Below, piece after piece: positions 8,028 through 17,710 of a stretch of 64,000 nucleotides of DNA. The position numbers and the translations under genes are program-made. Under the pieces are notes generated by a model. It searched no databases. It worked only from the letters and a program-made list of their open reading frames with translations, and was not told where the DNA came from. The DNA is taken from positions 7,220,879-7,284,878 of the forward strand of contig NC_067206.1 in assembly GCF_026262505.1 (NCBI RefSeq). The letters run 5' to 3'. Each line of letters begins with the position of its first letter. The stretch's first letter is position 1. The DNA comes from Trichomonas vaginalis G3. Lineage: Eukaryota; Parabasalia; Trichomonadida; Trichomonadidae.

Positions 8028-10264
8028 CCAACTCGTATCCAAGCGTGCATTGTTATATAAGGAGGCATATAATCTTTTCCATTACCTGCTGGGTCTGTAA
8101 TGCCAGCTACAACATGTGTATGATTTCCTGCAGTTCCACAGAAAATACCTGTGCTTGAATCTACTGGGTCACTTGAAATATCATATCTATGCATTCCCTG
8201 TCTATCCGAACCTGCTGCAAGATTTGTATAACCTCTTTTTGTCATTGAATGTGAATGGTTTCCTTCCACAGATGTTCTTCCACTGAACCTATGCATATGT
8301 GAAGGAAGGTTTTCAATACCTATTTTCTTTGAACCTCCCATCTTCATTGACTGCGTATTAGTGTAGAATGGAAAACTGTCAACTATTTCATACCATCTAC
8401 CACCAAATAAAGTGTTTGGATTTATTGGATTCATAGACGTATAAACAGCTCCTATAGGATATATTAAATCATATATGCTCATAGCTCTATAAACATATTC
8501 TAAAGAACTTATGTCATTAAATACCATTTGGAATGTATCTCCCGGATGAAATGTTGCATTTGTTCCACTTTTATAATGTAATGTTAGTTCAATAGAATTA
8601 TCCAAGAAAAATTCAAAAGTATCTGGTTGAAGACCTCTAACAAATTCAAATGGAGTTGCTGGTTCACCATTTATAATTTCTGTTGTAAATGTCATTTTAT
8701 CTGGTTTCCAAAATTTCTTTGTTAGTTCTGCATCCACATAAGTTTTGTCAGCTTTCTTATCTAACATTGTTGGTAGCTCATGTGTTTCAAAGTTTCTGAC
8801 ATGACCTTCAATGTTCGTACATTTACTATCTAAACTATTAAGTGTATCTCTTACACTAGTGCTTGGATCTTCTTGTGGAGCACTTGAACCTAAAGTATAG
8901 TTCAAGATAATGTCATCAGCTCTTATTTTCTTGATTTGAACTGGTTGGTCATTATCAGCTCCTATTTTATTGATTATAACAGGTTTGTCTTCTCTTGAAC
9001 GAATTGATTTAACTGTCAAAGGTTCAGTGAACTCATTATTTTTCAAAGGAATCAATGTTGTATTGATGTTTTCACCATTAATATATACTTCTTTTGCATC
9101 AATACCAGATGGGAATGAAACTCTTTCATTAACTTTAACTGTTGTACCATCACCTGGGTACATATCTTTCTCTGGACCTTTGATTGTCTTAAGTATGACA
9201 GACTGTGATAAAGTATATTCTTTAGATGCAACTTTACGTATCTCTTCGTCAACATAACTTTTGTCAGCTTTGTCTGCAATCTTAAGTGCAGTTCTTCCTC
9301 CATTATTTTTGTTCTCCTCAACTTTCTTCGCTAATTCAGCAAGAATGAGATAAAGATAATCAGTAAGGTCATCAGTACCAGACATATTAATATTATTGTT
9401 CTTTCTTGATGTATTAGCAACTTTCACTAAGGTCACAAAATCAGGGTACAAAGTACTTAACGTAGAAATGATTGTTTTTGGTCCAGGATCTTTCTCTTCT
9501 TCATCATTAGCATCACGTGGCATTGGAATTGGTTCCAAAGGTCCAGTCACATCAAAACTCTCAAGTTCCATATAACCTTCATTTCTGAATCTTTCTATAT
9601 GAGTTATCTTCTGGAAACTTGTTTTAGTCTTTTCAACTAAATTTTTTATTCCATCCACAAAACCTCCTTTATGATTTGGACCAAGATTACCCAGAGTGTC
9701 AAGAACAGTATCTATACCTTCTTGACTTTCAACAAAAGCCCAAAGAGCATTTATTTGACTCTGGAGTGATATCCATGAGGCTGCAGTAGCACCGGCGTTT
9801 GCTATGGCAAAGATGAATGATAAAGGGTTGAACTTAAGACCAGATTCTTTATCTTTGACAATTTCAACGAAGTCATTGATATTTTTCTTCAAGTATTCCT
9901 TAGTCAGAAGAACTCCATCGCCAGCTATACCAGTTGCTTTTGTCTTTCCTTTAACATCAAATGTGATTGGTTTCTTCAATAAAATAACTTCTGGTGTTGT
10001 ACTGATGCTATCATTAGTGGAGAAAAATTCTCCGACATGACTTGCTAAGTATTCTTTCGTCAATAATGTTCCATCACCAACAATACCAGTTGCTTTTGGA
10101 CCATCTTCTGTGAATGTCAATGGTTTCTTTAACATAACTTTATCTAAGTATATTGCAATACCACTATTTTGTACTTGTTCATGACCTAATATATAAGCAA
10201 ATGCTGCGTTTAAAGCATTATACAATGTATCTTCTTTAAATGTTAATTGACTGTTTTCAATCAT
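8024..10264 (-). CDS. Tail-fibre-like receptor-binding protein, 746 aa
   Basis: The C-terminal ~160 residues match the phage tail-collar type domain: IYPIGAVYTSMNPINPNTLF, GGRWYEIVDSFPFYTN, GGSKKIGIENLPSHMHRFSG, repeated His pairs, then DYMPPYITMHAWIRVG at the end. Upstream are two copies of a ~55-residue repeat (GDGTLLTKEYL and GDGVLLTKEYL, each after a KKP.TF strand) and linkers of the form KADKSYVDEEI/KADKTYVDAEL, typical of trimeric fibres. Maverick 2 and Maverick 3 carry the same kind of protein (45236 and 56670). I infer a capsid-vertex or attachment fibre, hence extracellular particles. Confidence 0.75.
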   Translation of the reverse strand: MIENSQLTFKEDTLYNALNAAFAYILGHEQVQNSGIAIYLDKVMLKKPLTFTEDGPKATGIVGDGTLLTKEYLASHVGEFFSTNDSISTTPEVILLKKPITFDVKGKTKATGIAGDGVLLTKEYLKKNINDFVEIVKDKESGLKFNPLSFIFAIANAGATAASWISLQSQINALWAFVESQEGIDTVLDTLGNLGPNHKGGFVDGIKNLVEKTKTSFQKITHIERFRNEGYMELESFDVTGPLEPIPMPRDANDEEEKDPGPKTIISTLSTLYPDFVTLVKVANTSRKNNNINMSGTDDLTDYLYLILAELAKKVEENKNNGGRTALKIADKADKSYVDEEIRKVASKEYTLSQSVILKTIKGPEKDMYPGDGTTVKVNERVSFPSGIDAKEVYINGENINTTLIPLKNNEFTEPLTVKSIRSREDKPVIINKIGADNDQPVQIKKIRADDIILNYTLGSSAPQEDPSTSVRDTLNSLDSKCTNIEGHVRNFETHELPTMLDKKADKTYVDAELTKKFWKPDKMTFTTEIINGEPATPFEFVRGLQPDTFEFFLDNSIELTLHYKSGTNATFHPGDTFQMVFNDISSLEYVYRAMSIYDLIYPIGAVYTSMNPINPNTLFGGRWYEIVDSFPFYTNTQSMKMGGSKKIGIENLPSHMHRFSGRTSVEGNHSHSMTKRGYTNLAAGSDRQGMHRYDISSDPVDSSTGIFCGTAGNHTHVVAGITDPAGNGKDYMPPYITMHAWIRVG

Positions 10265-10326
10265 TGGTATATTGAACAGTGTAGACCTTGGTCAAAATAA
10301 CTCCATGGTCAATCGATAATAACCGT

Positions 10327-10692
10327 TTAACATGATATATTTATAGTCTCTAATGCTTCATTAATATTTACCTCACGAGTTTCTTGCAAACCATTACTCG
10401 CCATACATGAAAACATATAATCTCTATCAGTTGTGAAGAATGGAGCATCTAAGTAATTATTCTCTACTTTTGTCACACGATTCTGTAACGCTTGAAGGTA
10501 TTGATTTAAGTCTGTTTCAACAATTGTACCATCTGGTTGCTCGATAGGTAATATACCAGGACCGATGGTAATGTCTTCATCAGCACCTTCTTTATGTATG
10601 ACTAAAGCATTATCAGTAATTCTGAGAGTATATTCTTTATATTGAAGTACGCTAGACTTATAACATTCATATGCATATGGAACAACACTCAT
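10327..10692 (-). CDS. Separate fibre N-terminal domain protein, 121 aa
   Basis: Lies just upstream of the fibre gene on the same strand. Its start (AYECYKSSVLQYKEYTLRI) resembles residues 15-50 of the Maverick 2 fibre (AYNSKTAEQTQMLKYGDLEI), suggesting that what is one protein in Maverick 2 is two genes here. The stretch after it includes NRVTKVENNYLDAPFF. It probably anchors the fibre or joins the fibre complex. Confidence 0.5.
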   Translation of the reverse strand: MSVVPYAYECYKSSVLQYKEYTLRITDNALVIHKEGADEDITIGPGILPIEQPDGTIVETDLNQYLQALQNRVTKVENNYLDAPFFTTDRDYMFSCMASNGLQETREVNINEALETINISC

Positions 10693-10711
10693 TCTTTTAC
10701 TACATATAAAA

Positions 10712-11554
10712 ATGATGTATTATCTACAATCGACTGATCCTAATAACTACGGGACAATACAGTTTCAAGCAGATCCTAACATGGGGCATCCAAGTAAGAT
10801 AAAGATGAGAGTAAAAAGTGTCAGTACTATGGCGAACTTTATTGTTTGTGACGAAACAGATTATTTTGTCTTACAGTTAGACGAAGATGGAGAAGAAAAG
10901 GTGTGTACATTTAAGTCAGCTCTTTCATTTGATATGGATACTATTGTATCAAAACTACAAGAGATTGTAACAAAACAGTTTGATTATTATAACAAGAAAA
11001 AAGGTCAACATAATGTAACAGTTTCACTGAGTGCTACGAATCAACTTATATTTACGTCACAGGACAAAGGACATAAAGTCTATTTAAAAGATGCTTCACA
11101 TAGAGCAAATCTTATTTTAGGTGCATATGGAATAGAACTACCTATTGTACATAATTATTATCTACAAATGCCAAAACCACCTATGCTCAACTTCGGGTAT
11201 CAGTTATACCTTCGTTCATCAATGTCTGTCATCTCTGGGTTCAATAATATTGACCAAGTTGATGATCGAAGAAAGATCATGTACAGATCTACATGTTATA
11301 ACATCAATGAGTTCTGGATATCTGGTAAACCACTTATATGTAAGGAATCCTCACCATGGATAGATGCATTTCCATGGGAACTAACTAATGTTACGTTTAC
11401 CTTAGTTGACTTCCAAGATCAGCCTGTTCGATTATTGTCACCAATGTTTATGGTGATAGAGATTAAACCAGATAAGCCAGAAGTTAGAGAAACCAATGAT
11501 GTCAGTGATGATGATACAGAATCTTCGTACGATTATGATTACGATGACGATTAA
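10712..11554 (+). CDS. Penton-like minor capsid protein candidate, 280 aa
   Basis: Beta-rich protein starting MMYYLQSTDPNNYG. It has a strand-loop-strand start, SHRANLILGAYGIELP in the middle, then PPMLNFGYQLYLRSSMSVI and a strand-rich end (FTLVDFQDQPVRLLSPMF) before an acidic Asp/Tyr tail. This layout matches the single-jelly-roll minor capsid proteins of Mavericks, and the genes at 47336 and 55652 have the same general plan and size. The call rests on pattern, not on an alignment. TTTTACTACATATAAAA precedes the start. Confidence 0.5.
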   Translation: MMYYLQSTDPNNYGTIQFQADPNMGHPSKIKMRVKSVSTMANFIVCDETDYFVLQLDEDGEEKVCTFKSALSFDMDTIVSKLQEIVTKQFDYYNKKKGQHNVTVSLSATNQLIFTSQDKGHKVYLKDASHRANLILGAYGIELPIVHNYYLQMPKPPMLNFGYQLYLRSSMSVISGFNNIDQVDDRRKIMYRSTCYNINEFWISGKPLICKESSPWIDAFPWELTNVTFTLVDFQDQPVRLLSPMFMVIEIKPDKPEVRETNDVSDDDTESSYDYDYDDD

Positions 11555-11570
11555 AAAAAAAAACGTATAT

Positions 11571-11578
11571 TTTTTTAT
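11571..11578 (+). promoter_or_regulatory. T-tract upstream signal of polymerase B
   Basis: TTTTTTAT 18 bases before ATG 11597. The same T-run followed by A lies within about 30 bases of most Maverick start codons here. Confidence 0.4.
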
Positions 11579-11596
11579 CGGTTATAAAAGACCAAC

Positions 11597-14500
11597 ATGC
11601 TCAATGCTATAAAAGGATTAGTTAATAACCTTTCACCAGAAGATAAGAAAGGTATGCTTGATATGTTTGGGATCAAAATGCCTAAGAAAGCTAAAGACAT
11701 TACCAATAAATTAGCTCTGGCAATTAAGAATCAAGGAGGTACAGGAAGTGTAGCAGATATTTTCAAGAATGCTAAGAGCTTCTATGATGACTACAATGGT
11801 ATCATGAATGTTCCAGCTTCAAATTCCCCAGTTGCTTTAGATCACGATCAGAGATCTCATAATAGAGCGTTAATGGAGATGCAACCAATATACTCAGACC
11901 CTCCACCAAAGATTGATGAGAGCGAATTAGCATACAAAGAAATACAGAATGCCTTTTACGTTGTTAAGAACATTAATGGTCAAAAACTTCCTGATGAGAA
12001 ATGGTTAGACCCAATAACTAAAGCAGGAGAAAGATTCATTATGTTTAACATTGACCAATACAGTCCAAGAGGAAAAGATTACTTCAACAAGATGTTTCCA
12101 AGAGTTATGGCAAAGTTCATTGGACAGATAGACCTTTTCAAACAGAAGTGGACATTCTATTACGACTTTGATGAGAAGAGAAACATTTTGCGTCATTTGA
12201 ACATCAATACAATGGGATCATTAGTTCATCAGTTACTTAATGAAGCTCCAATAGCAGAAGTACAAGAATTAGCATCTAAAGTCCTTGAATCAAACTATGA
12301 CTTCTTCCTTTGTAGTATTCCTTCGTTAAGGAAGATCGAGATCTTTGACTATACAGCTTATTCAGATGTTGATGCTTCTGCTTTGAGAAAAGGAACGTAC
12401 ACACCATATAAACTCACAGCTGAAGAACAAGTTATGTTAGATACGATGAGAGCAGCAGGTCAAGAAAAGATCGCACTCAAGATCATCAAACAAAACCATT
12501 CAAAGAAGAGAAACAGGTCACGTAATGGTCAGCTTTGGACATGGACATGCAAATTACCTATTAACTTAGAGAGGTATCAGATCTTCAACGAACTTAATGC
12601 AGAGACAGCAAAGAAGATGATGAAAGATTCATGTTTCATCTACGCTTGTATTCAAGCTGGTGTTGACGAAGCAACAATTAATCATATGAGGGAAATCATT
12701 CGTGTCAAAGATTTTCCAATGTCAAAGATTAAGGTTATTGCCAAAGAAACAGGAATAAGGTTCCATGTCATCAAATACAACGAGAAGTATTCAAATCATT
12801 CATATACTTATGAACCAGATGAAGAACCAAAGATGACAGTAGAACTTTTATTAATGTATGACCACTACATGTTGAACGAAAAGCTTCCAATAAGTTCAAT
12901 GTTCATCAAGAACTATGAAGATGTTTGTAAGTTGTGCAAGGATTGGACTTTAGAGAAGAAGATGTTAGTTAACAGAAGATATGAAACAAGGTATGCAATT
13001 AACTCAAAGTTAGTTACACCACTTGCAAAAGTCATTGAACTCTTGTTTGCTAACAATTATTTCGAACCAATTAGAACAGGAGAACTTTGCACATACTTCA
13101 CAACGATGTATAATGAGAACCTTGAAGAAATGATTGACCTCACATACAATGAGCGTTATTGCGCAAGGATGAAGAAAGATTGGAGTTCAGAGACGAAGAA
13201 AGACATGAAGTTCCCAAGAGAACATGTTTTCTTTGCTGACTTCGAAGCATCAACTGATGGAAACATTCACAAAGCATACAACATTTGTTTCATGGAAGAT
13301 GACGATGATGGTTATACATCAATTTGGGGAAGTGACTGTGCGTCAAAATTCCTCGAAGCTTTACCAGATAAGAGTTTAGTTTATTTCCACAACTTATCGT
13401 ACGATGTCACTTTTCTCATGTCTCAGTTAGAAGAGATTACAGGAACTCCAATCATCAAAGGTTCACAAACGATGCAGATACAAGGAAAGTACAAAGGAAA
13501 ACTTCTCTGCTTCAAAGACTCTTATGCAATCATCTCAACTAAGTTGGAAAGATTCCCTGAAATGTTTCACCTCACTAGTGGTGAAAAAGAAGTTTTCCCA
13601 TATAATTACTACACGGAAGAGTTAGTTAATACAACTAAAGTTGGTAACATCGATGATGCCATGAATCATGTCAAAGATATTGAAGCTTTTAATGAGAACA
13701 TTGAGAAGATTGAAGATTGCAAGATTGATGATGAACACTTTGACATGGAAGTTTATTCGTCATTCTATTGCGGTCAAGATGTACGCATTTTACGAGATGG
13801 CTTTCTTAAGTTCCGCAATGACCTCATGACTGAGTTTGAAATAGATGCTTATGATTATGTTTCAATAAGTTCTATCTCAAACAAACTCTTTGAGAAGAGA
13901 GTATATTGGAAGAACGGTAATCTCTTTGATCTTGCAGGAAAACCTCGTGAATATATTTCCAAGTGTATTCAAGGAGGAAGATGCATGCTAGCTGAGAACA
14001 AGAAGCAATACAATGAAGGAGAACTCATCACTGACTTCGATGCTGTATCATTGTATCCATCAGCAATTGCTAGACTTTACTGTTTAGAAGGAATTCCAAA
14101 AGTTATGACAGAAGAGATGAAGAGCAGTGAATACTTGTTGGAGCATCTCTTTGATGATGACCAAGCTGAACCAACAAAGGAAAAGTTCATCTCAGGATTT
14201 TACTGTCAGATCGAGATCTTGTCGATCGGTAAGAACTCAGCATTCCCATTGATTGTCGTCAATCCTGACATCAACCCTGACTTACATGTTGCCAGAAGTT
14301 CCAATACATGCTGCAAGATGTTCGTAGACCACATTACGCTTCAAGATCTGATCAAGTTCCAAGAGATCTCATGCAAAGTCATTGATGGATACTATTATGA
14401 TGGAAAAAGGGACATGACAATAAGGAATGAAGTTAAGAAGCTCTTCGAATTACGTGCTAAGTATAAGAAGGAAGGTAATCCGATACAAGAGATCATCAAA

Positions 14501-15277
14501 CTTCTTTTGAACAGTATCTATGGTAAGACGATATTAAAGCCCATTGACAAAAAGATTCGTTTCATCAAGGACAATAAGCTCACTGACTATATCATTAAGA
14601 ACTATAATGACATACAGACAATAGAGTTCATCCCCGATTCCGAACTTTCATGTGTAAAGTCATTTAAACCTATCGTTCGTCACTTTAACTATTGTCCATT
14701 AGGTGTTTCAATCCTTTCTATGTCCAAACGAATCATGAATGAAGTATTCTTCACAGCAGAAGATTTGGGCTTGAAGTTGTTCTATCAGGATACAGATAGT
14801 TTACACTTGTATGAGAAGGACTTAGATAAGTTAGCAGAAGAATACAAGAGAAGGTATAACAGAGAACTCATTGGAAAAGCACTGGGTCAATTTCATTCAG
14901 ACTTTGCAGAGATTACTGCAGGACATATGTCTAAGGCACAAAGATCTATATTCGTTGGAAAGAAGACTTACCTCGACGAATTAACCAATGACCTCAAGGA
15001 AATTGCTTTCCACTGTCGAATGAAGGGAATCACACAGGACGTAATTGCACTTACTGCAAACCAAATGTTCCCAGATGCGATACAAGTACATTATGACGAG
15101 AAGAAAGGTTTGTTCTTCCCTGAGAAAGTTGGGGAAAAATATAGCATCGTGGAATTGTACAAATCTCTTTATGAAGGTGATGAGATAACCTTTGACTTGT
15201 GCATTGGTTCGAAACCATGCTTCAACAAAAAAAGGACTTCACTATTTCAACGAAGTCATCTTTTGAACGTAAGTTAA
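11597..15277 (+). CDS. Protein-primed-type DNA polymerase B (Maverick pPolB), 1226 aa
   Basis: Replicates the linear element. Residues 1-330 are an element-specific N-terminus with a MNVPASNSP motif near 75. A SCFIYACIQAGVDE domain lies near 355. The 3'-5' exonuclease follows: VFFADFEAS (~545), FHNLSYDVTFL (~600) and FYCGQDVRIL (~725). The palm has TDFDAVSLYPS (motif A, ~815), LLLNSIYGKT (motif B, ~970) and YQDTDSLHLY (motif C, ~1063). All catalytic acids are present. Near the end, a run of seven A at ~15230 shifts the frame: with one more A the tail would end in a typical FERKLKF at 15285, so the last ~15 residues read here are suspect. Starts at ATG 11597. Confidence 0.93.
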   Translation: MLNAIKGLVNNLSPEDKKGMLDMFGIKMPKKAKDITNKLALAIKNQGGTGSVADIFKNAKSFYDDYNGIMNVPASNSPVALDHDQRSHNRALMEMQPIYSDPPPKIDESELAYKEIQNAFYVVKNINGQKLPDEKWLDPITKAGERFIMFNIDQYSPRGKDYFNKMFPRVMAKFIGQIDLFKQKWTFYYDFDEKRNILRHLNINTMGSLVHQLLNEAPIAEVQELASKVLESNYDFFLCSIPSLRKIEIFDYTAYSDVDASALRKGTYTPYKLTAEEQVMLDTMRAAGQEKIALKIIKQNHSKKRNRSRNGQLWTWTCKLPINLERYQIFNELNAETAKKMMKDSCFIYACIQAGVDEATINHMREIIRVKDFPMSKIKVIAKETGIRFHVIKYNEKYSNHSYTYEPDEEPKMTVELLLMYDHYMLNEKLPISSMFIKNYEDVCKLCKDWTLEKKMLVNRRYETRYAINSKLVTPLAKVIELLFANNYFEPIRTGELCTYFTTMYNENLEEMIDLTYNERYCARMKKDWSSETKKDMKFPREHVFFADFEASTDGNIHKAYNICFMEDDDDGYTSIWGSDCASKFLEALPDKSLVYFHNLSYDVTFLMSQLEEITGTPIIKGSQTMQIQGKYKGKLLCFKDSYAIISTKLERFPEMFHLTSGEKEVFPYNYYTEELVNTTKVGNIDDAMNHVKDIEAFNENIEKIEDCKIDDEHFDMEVYSSFYCGQDVRILRDGFLKFRNDLMTEFEIDAYDYVSISSISNKLFEKRVYWKNGNLFDLAGKPREYISKCIQGGRCMLAENKKQYNEGELITDFDAVSLYPSAIARLYCLEGIPKVMTEEMKSSEYLLEHLFDDDQAEPTKEKFISGFYCQIEILSIGKNSAFPLIVVNPDINPDLHVARSSNTCCKMFVDHITLQDLIKFQEISCKVIDGYYYDGKRDMTIRNEVKKLFELRAKYKKEGNPIQEIIKLLLNSIYGKTILKPIDKKIRFIKDNKLTDYIIKNYNDIQTIEFIPDSELSCVKSFKPIVRHFNYCPLGVSILSMSKRIMNEVFFTAEDLGLKLFYQDTDSLHLYEKDLDKLAEEYKRRYNRELIGKALGQFHSDFAEITAGHMSKAQRSIFVGKKTYLDELTNDLKEIAFHCRMKGITQDVIALTANQMFPDAIQVHYDEKKGLFFPEKVGEKYSIVELYKSLYEGDEITFDLCIGSKPCFNKKRTSLFQRSHLLNVS

Positions 15278-15289
15278 AGTTCTAAACAC

Positions 15290-15517
15290 TTACTTATTAT
15301 TTTTCTTAGCTTCTTCCTCTTCTCTCAATTTCTTTGCAATCATTCGTGGATTCTTTGCGCGTCCAGCTGCTAATGCAGCTAATTGTTTCTCTGTGAGTTT
15401 ACGCTTTGGTTTAGCTGGTTTCTCTTCTTGTGTTTGTTCTTTTGGTTTGAGTTCATTAAGTATTTCTTCACGAAGTTCATTCTTGAGTGCTTCTCTGTCG
15501 AAAGTATTCTCAGTCAT
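15290..15517 (-). CDS. Small Lys-rich protein, 75 aa
   Basis: Starts MTENTFDREALKNEL at ATG 15517, after TTTTTTACTCCTAACAAA. The second half is very basic (KPKRKLTEKQLAALAAGR, NPRMIAKKL), ending EEEEAKKNNK. Such Lys/Ala-rich tails occur in virion DNA-binding or core proteins; this role is inference. Convergent with polymerase B. Confidence 0.55.
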   Translation of the reverse strand: MTENTFDREALKNELREEILNELKPKEQTQEEKPAKPKRKLTEKQLAALAAGRAKNPRMIAKKLREEEEAKKNNK

Positions 15518-15551
15518 TTTGTTAGGAGTAAAAAATTTTATTAGGATAGAA

Positions 15552-16001
15552 ATGACGTCAAAACTTTCACCAAGTGAAAAGCAATCAATCATATTGAATG
15601 AAGCTAAAGGAATACAACATCCATTATATTATGTTTGTCATATGAAGAATGGTTCAGTTCAAGTTAGAAAGAGAAAGGCACCATTGAATTCACCAGCTCC
15701 TGCCCCAGCTCCTGTTGTTCAAGAAGCTCCTAAAGTTGATGAGAAGAAAGAAGAAGAACAAGCATATACTAATAAAATGTTGTTAGAGATGATGACAAAG
15801 ATATTAGAACGTAACAGTGTAGTTAATGAACCAAACATGGACCCAATTGAACGTGAGAAGGAAACTAAAGAGAATCAAGAATATGTTCAATCAATGGAAG
15901 AGAAAAGAATACACTTCGATGATGAACCAGAGCCTGAACCAGAACCTCCTAAACCTCAGCCACAAATAAGACGAATAATCCCAAGAATAAGAAGATTGTA
16001 A
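15552..16001 (+). CDS. YYV-motif protein with Pro/Glu tail, 149 aa
   Basis: ATG 15552 follows AATTTTATTAGGATAGAA. Residues ~26-49 repeat the motif of the 803 protein (YYVCHMKNGSVQVRKRK then PLN). Then come Pro/Ala repeats, a Glu/Lys-rich helix and a tail of EPEPEPEPP followed by basic RRIIPRIRRL. It sits 21 bases upstream of the capsid gene, so it may serve capsid assembly; that is inferred from position only. Confidence 0.55.
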   Translation: MTSKLSPSEKQSIILNEAKGIQHPLYYVCHMKNGSVQVRKRKAPLNSPAPAPAPVVQEAPKVDEKKEEEQAYTNKMLLEMMTKILERNSVVNEPNMDPIEREKETKENQEYVQSMEEKRIHFDDEPEPEPEPPKPQPQIRRIIPRIRRL

Positions 16002-16002
16002 A

Positions 16003-16010
16003 TTTTTTAT
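16003..16010 (+). promoter_or_regulatory. T-tract upstream signal of the capsid gene
   Basis: TTTTTTAT followed by AGCTGAGAAAG and ATG 16022; same arrangement as at other Maverick genes. Confidence 0.4.
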
Positions 16011-16021
16011 AGCTGAGAAAG

Positions 16022-17710
16022 ATGTTGAACGATAACCTCAATACATACAGTATTGCTGATTCCATCAGACAAGTAAGATATTATTTCGATCAAGTTGATG
16101 GGGCAGTTCCTATTGGAGATACTAACCATAGATATGTCCCAACAAAAGTGCCAGCTATGCCGACAAATACTATTGATAACGGTTATATTACATTTAACAT
16201 ATCACCACCTGGTGAGAACATGATTGACTTATATAATACGTTCATTAGTGGTTATGTCGATGGTGAGTGCATAATTACAACAGAAACTGAACCAGCTGAT
16301 GAAAAAGTTCCTAAATATGATGGTGAAGTATATAAAGAAAGAGCTGTTGAGACAGCTCCTACAGGATCAAATGTTACAGCAATTAAAGCAATTGATACTA
16401 AATATGCTGGTGGCAAATCATGTGCACATCTTCCAGCAATTTGGTTGGGATACATTGATTCATTCTATGCTGTTGAATCATATCAATTAATCGCTAATGG
16501 TAAAAGTGTTTATACACAAGATAATGCTAGAGAAGAAGGTTACATTACTTCTACTGCATCTACAACAGAAGCTATTAAGAAAGTTGATGTATTTAGTAAG
16601 GCTAGACATAAAGATGTTTTCAATAGATGTGATACAGTTCGTTCTGGACAGATTATTGAGTTCAATAAACCAATTAGTGGTGCAACTACATTAAAGTTCC
16701 ACATACCAATCAAGATTGACCTAAGAAGATTCCTAATACTTAATAACATTAGATTCCTTCCAGCGTTTGCTGGTAACTTACAACTTAAGGTTAAGTTCAG
16801 TATTGCTGGTATGGTTTGGACACCATTAAGTTATCAGGATATTCTACCATTACCGAACATGCAAGCCAATGTTACAAGCTATATTCCAATCACTAATCAC
16901 TTCACTCCTATCTATGAAGGTATCAAAGTTATTGATACTGTAACTTGGAATGCCGATAAGAGTACGATATCATTTGGTACCAAGTTTATTAAGTTCACTA
17001 AGAAGAATGCAAACTTCTTTGAAATGATTACATACTGTAACTCATTCTCTTTGGACCCTAACATCTATAGTGATTTGGTGACAAGATATTCGGCAAAGAC
17101 TCTAAACTTCCCAATCAAAAGAATTGACTGCATTACTATGGATGGTTCAATGGCTAAAGGTGAAGGAACTCCTTGTACATTCACGGCAGCATTTACTCCA
17201 TTATATGTGAACACCATTTATACACTATTTAAGAAAACACCTAATTATAACACTACCTATGAAAATCCATTGTTTGAACAAATTCAATTGAACTGTGGAG
17301 CATATGGTAACATACCCGCTGAGGCTCAAGCATCTAATGATCCAATCTTCTATGAGATGCAGGCAAATGCCACTAACAATAATAACGATACTGTTGGCTT
17401 CAACTATGATGTCATGAGGTCTATCACAACCACATCAGTCCCTCAATTTGGAATCGAGTCAAATGACTTAGGTCATTACCTATGTGGATTCCCTTGCGAA
17501 ACTGATTATACATTCCAACAGGGTCAGTTATCTAATTCACCTATTACATATAAGCTTACAGTTAAGCCAACAGCAGAGTCTATTAAATATACTGAGAAAC
17601 CAGTGTTATGCTTCTTACGTCACGTTTGCCTCTCCATACAGATTAAACCTGTGGGACCACCTATCGTACTTCTCGACGATTATGATTTATCAGCCCCTGC
17701 TAGTGAATAA
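16022..17710 (+). CDS. Major capsid protein candidate (double jelly roll), 562 aa
   Basis: Forms the icosahedral shell if the call is right. The length suits a double-jelly-roll protein and the sequence is strand-rich throughout. Signature-like segments are LPAIWLGYIDSFYAVESYQL, then IPIKIDLRRFLILNNIRFLP with LQLKVKFS, and a second roll with YTLFKKTPNYN and a C-terminal LSIQIKPVGPPI. The Maverick 2 gene at 51056-52694 has a comparable core (FDMIIPVNDLLAFQAF, GEIILKYYVFRD) and lies beside a packaging ATPase, which supports both calls. It is the last gene before the right end of Maverick 1. Confidence 0.7.
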   Translation: MLNDNLNTYSIADSIRQVRYYFDQVDGAVPIGDTNHRYVPTKVPAMPTNTIDNGYITFNISPPGENMIDLYNTFISGYVDGECIITTETEPADEKVPKYDGEVYKERAVETAPTGSNVTAIKAIDTKYAGGKSCAHLPAIWLGYIDSFYAVESYQLIANGKSVYTQDNAREEGYITSTASTTEAIKKVDVFSKARHKDVFNRCDTVRSGQIIEFNKPISGATTLKFHIPIKIDLRRFLILNNIRFLPAFAGNLQLKVKFSIAGMVWTPLSYQDILPLPNMQANVTSYIPITNHFTPIYEGIKVIDTVTWNADKSTISFGTKFIKFTKKNANFFEMITYCNSFSLDPNIYSDLVTRYSAKTLNFPIKRIDCITMDGSMAKGEGTPCTFTAAFTPLYVNTIYTLFKKTPNYNTTYENPLFEQIQLNCGAYGNIPAEAQASNDPIFYEMQANATNNNNDTVGFNYDVMRSITTTSVPQFGIESNDLGHYLCGFPCETDYTFQQGQLSNSPITYKLTVKPTAESIKYTEKPVLCFLRHVCLSIQIKPVGPPIVLLDDYDLSAPASE

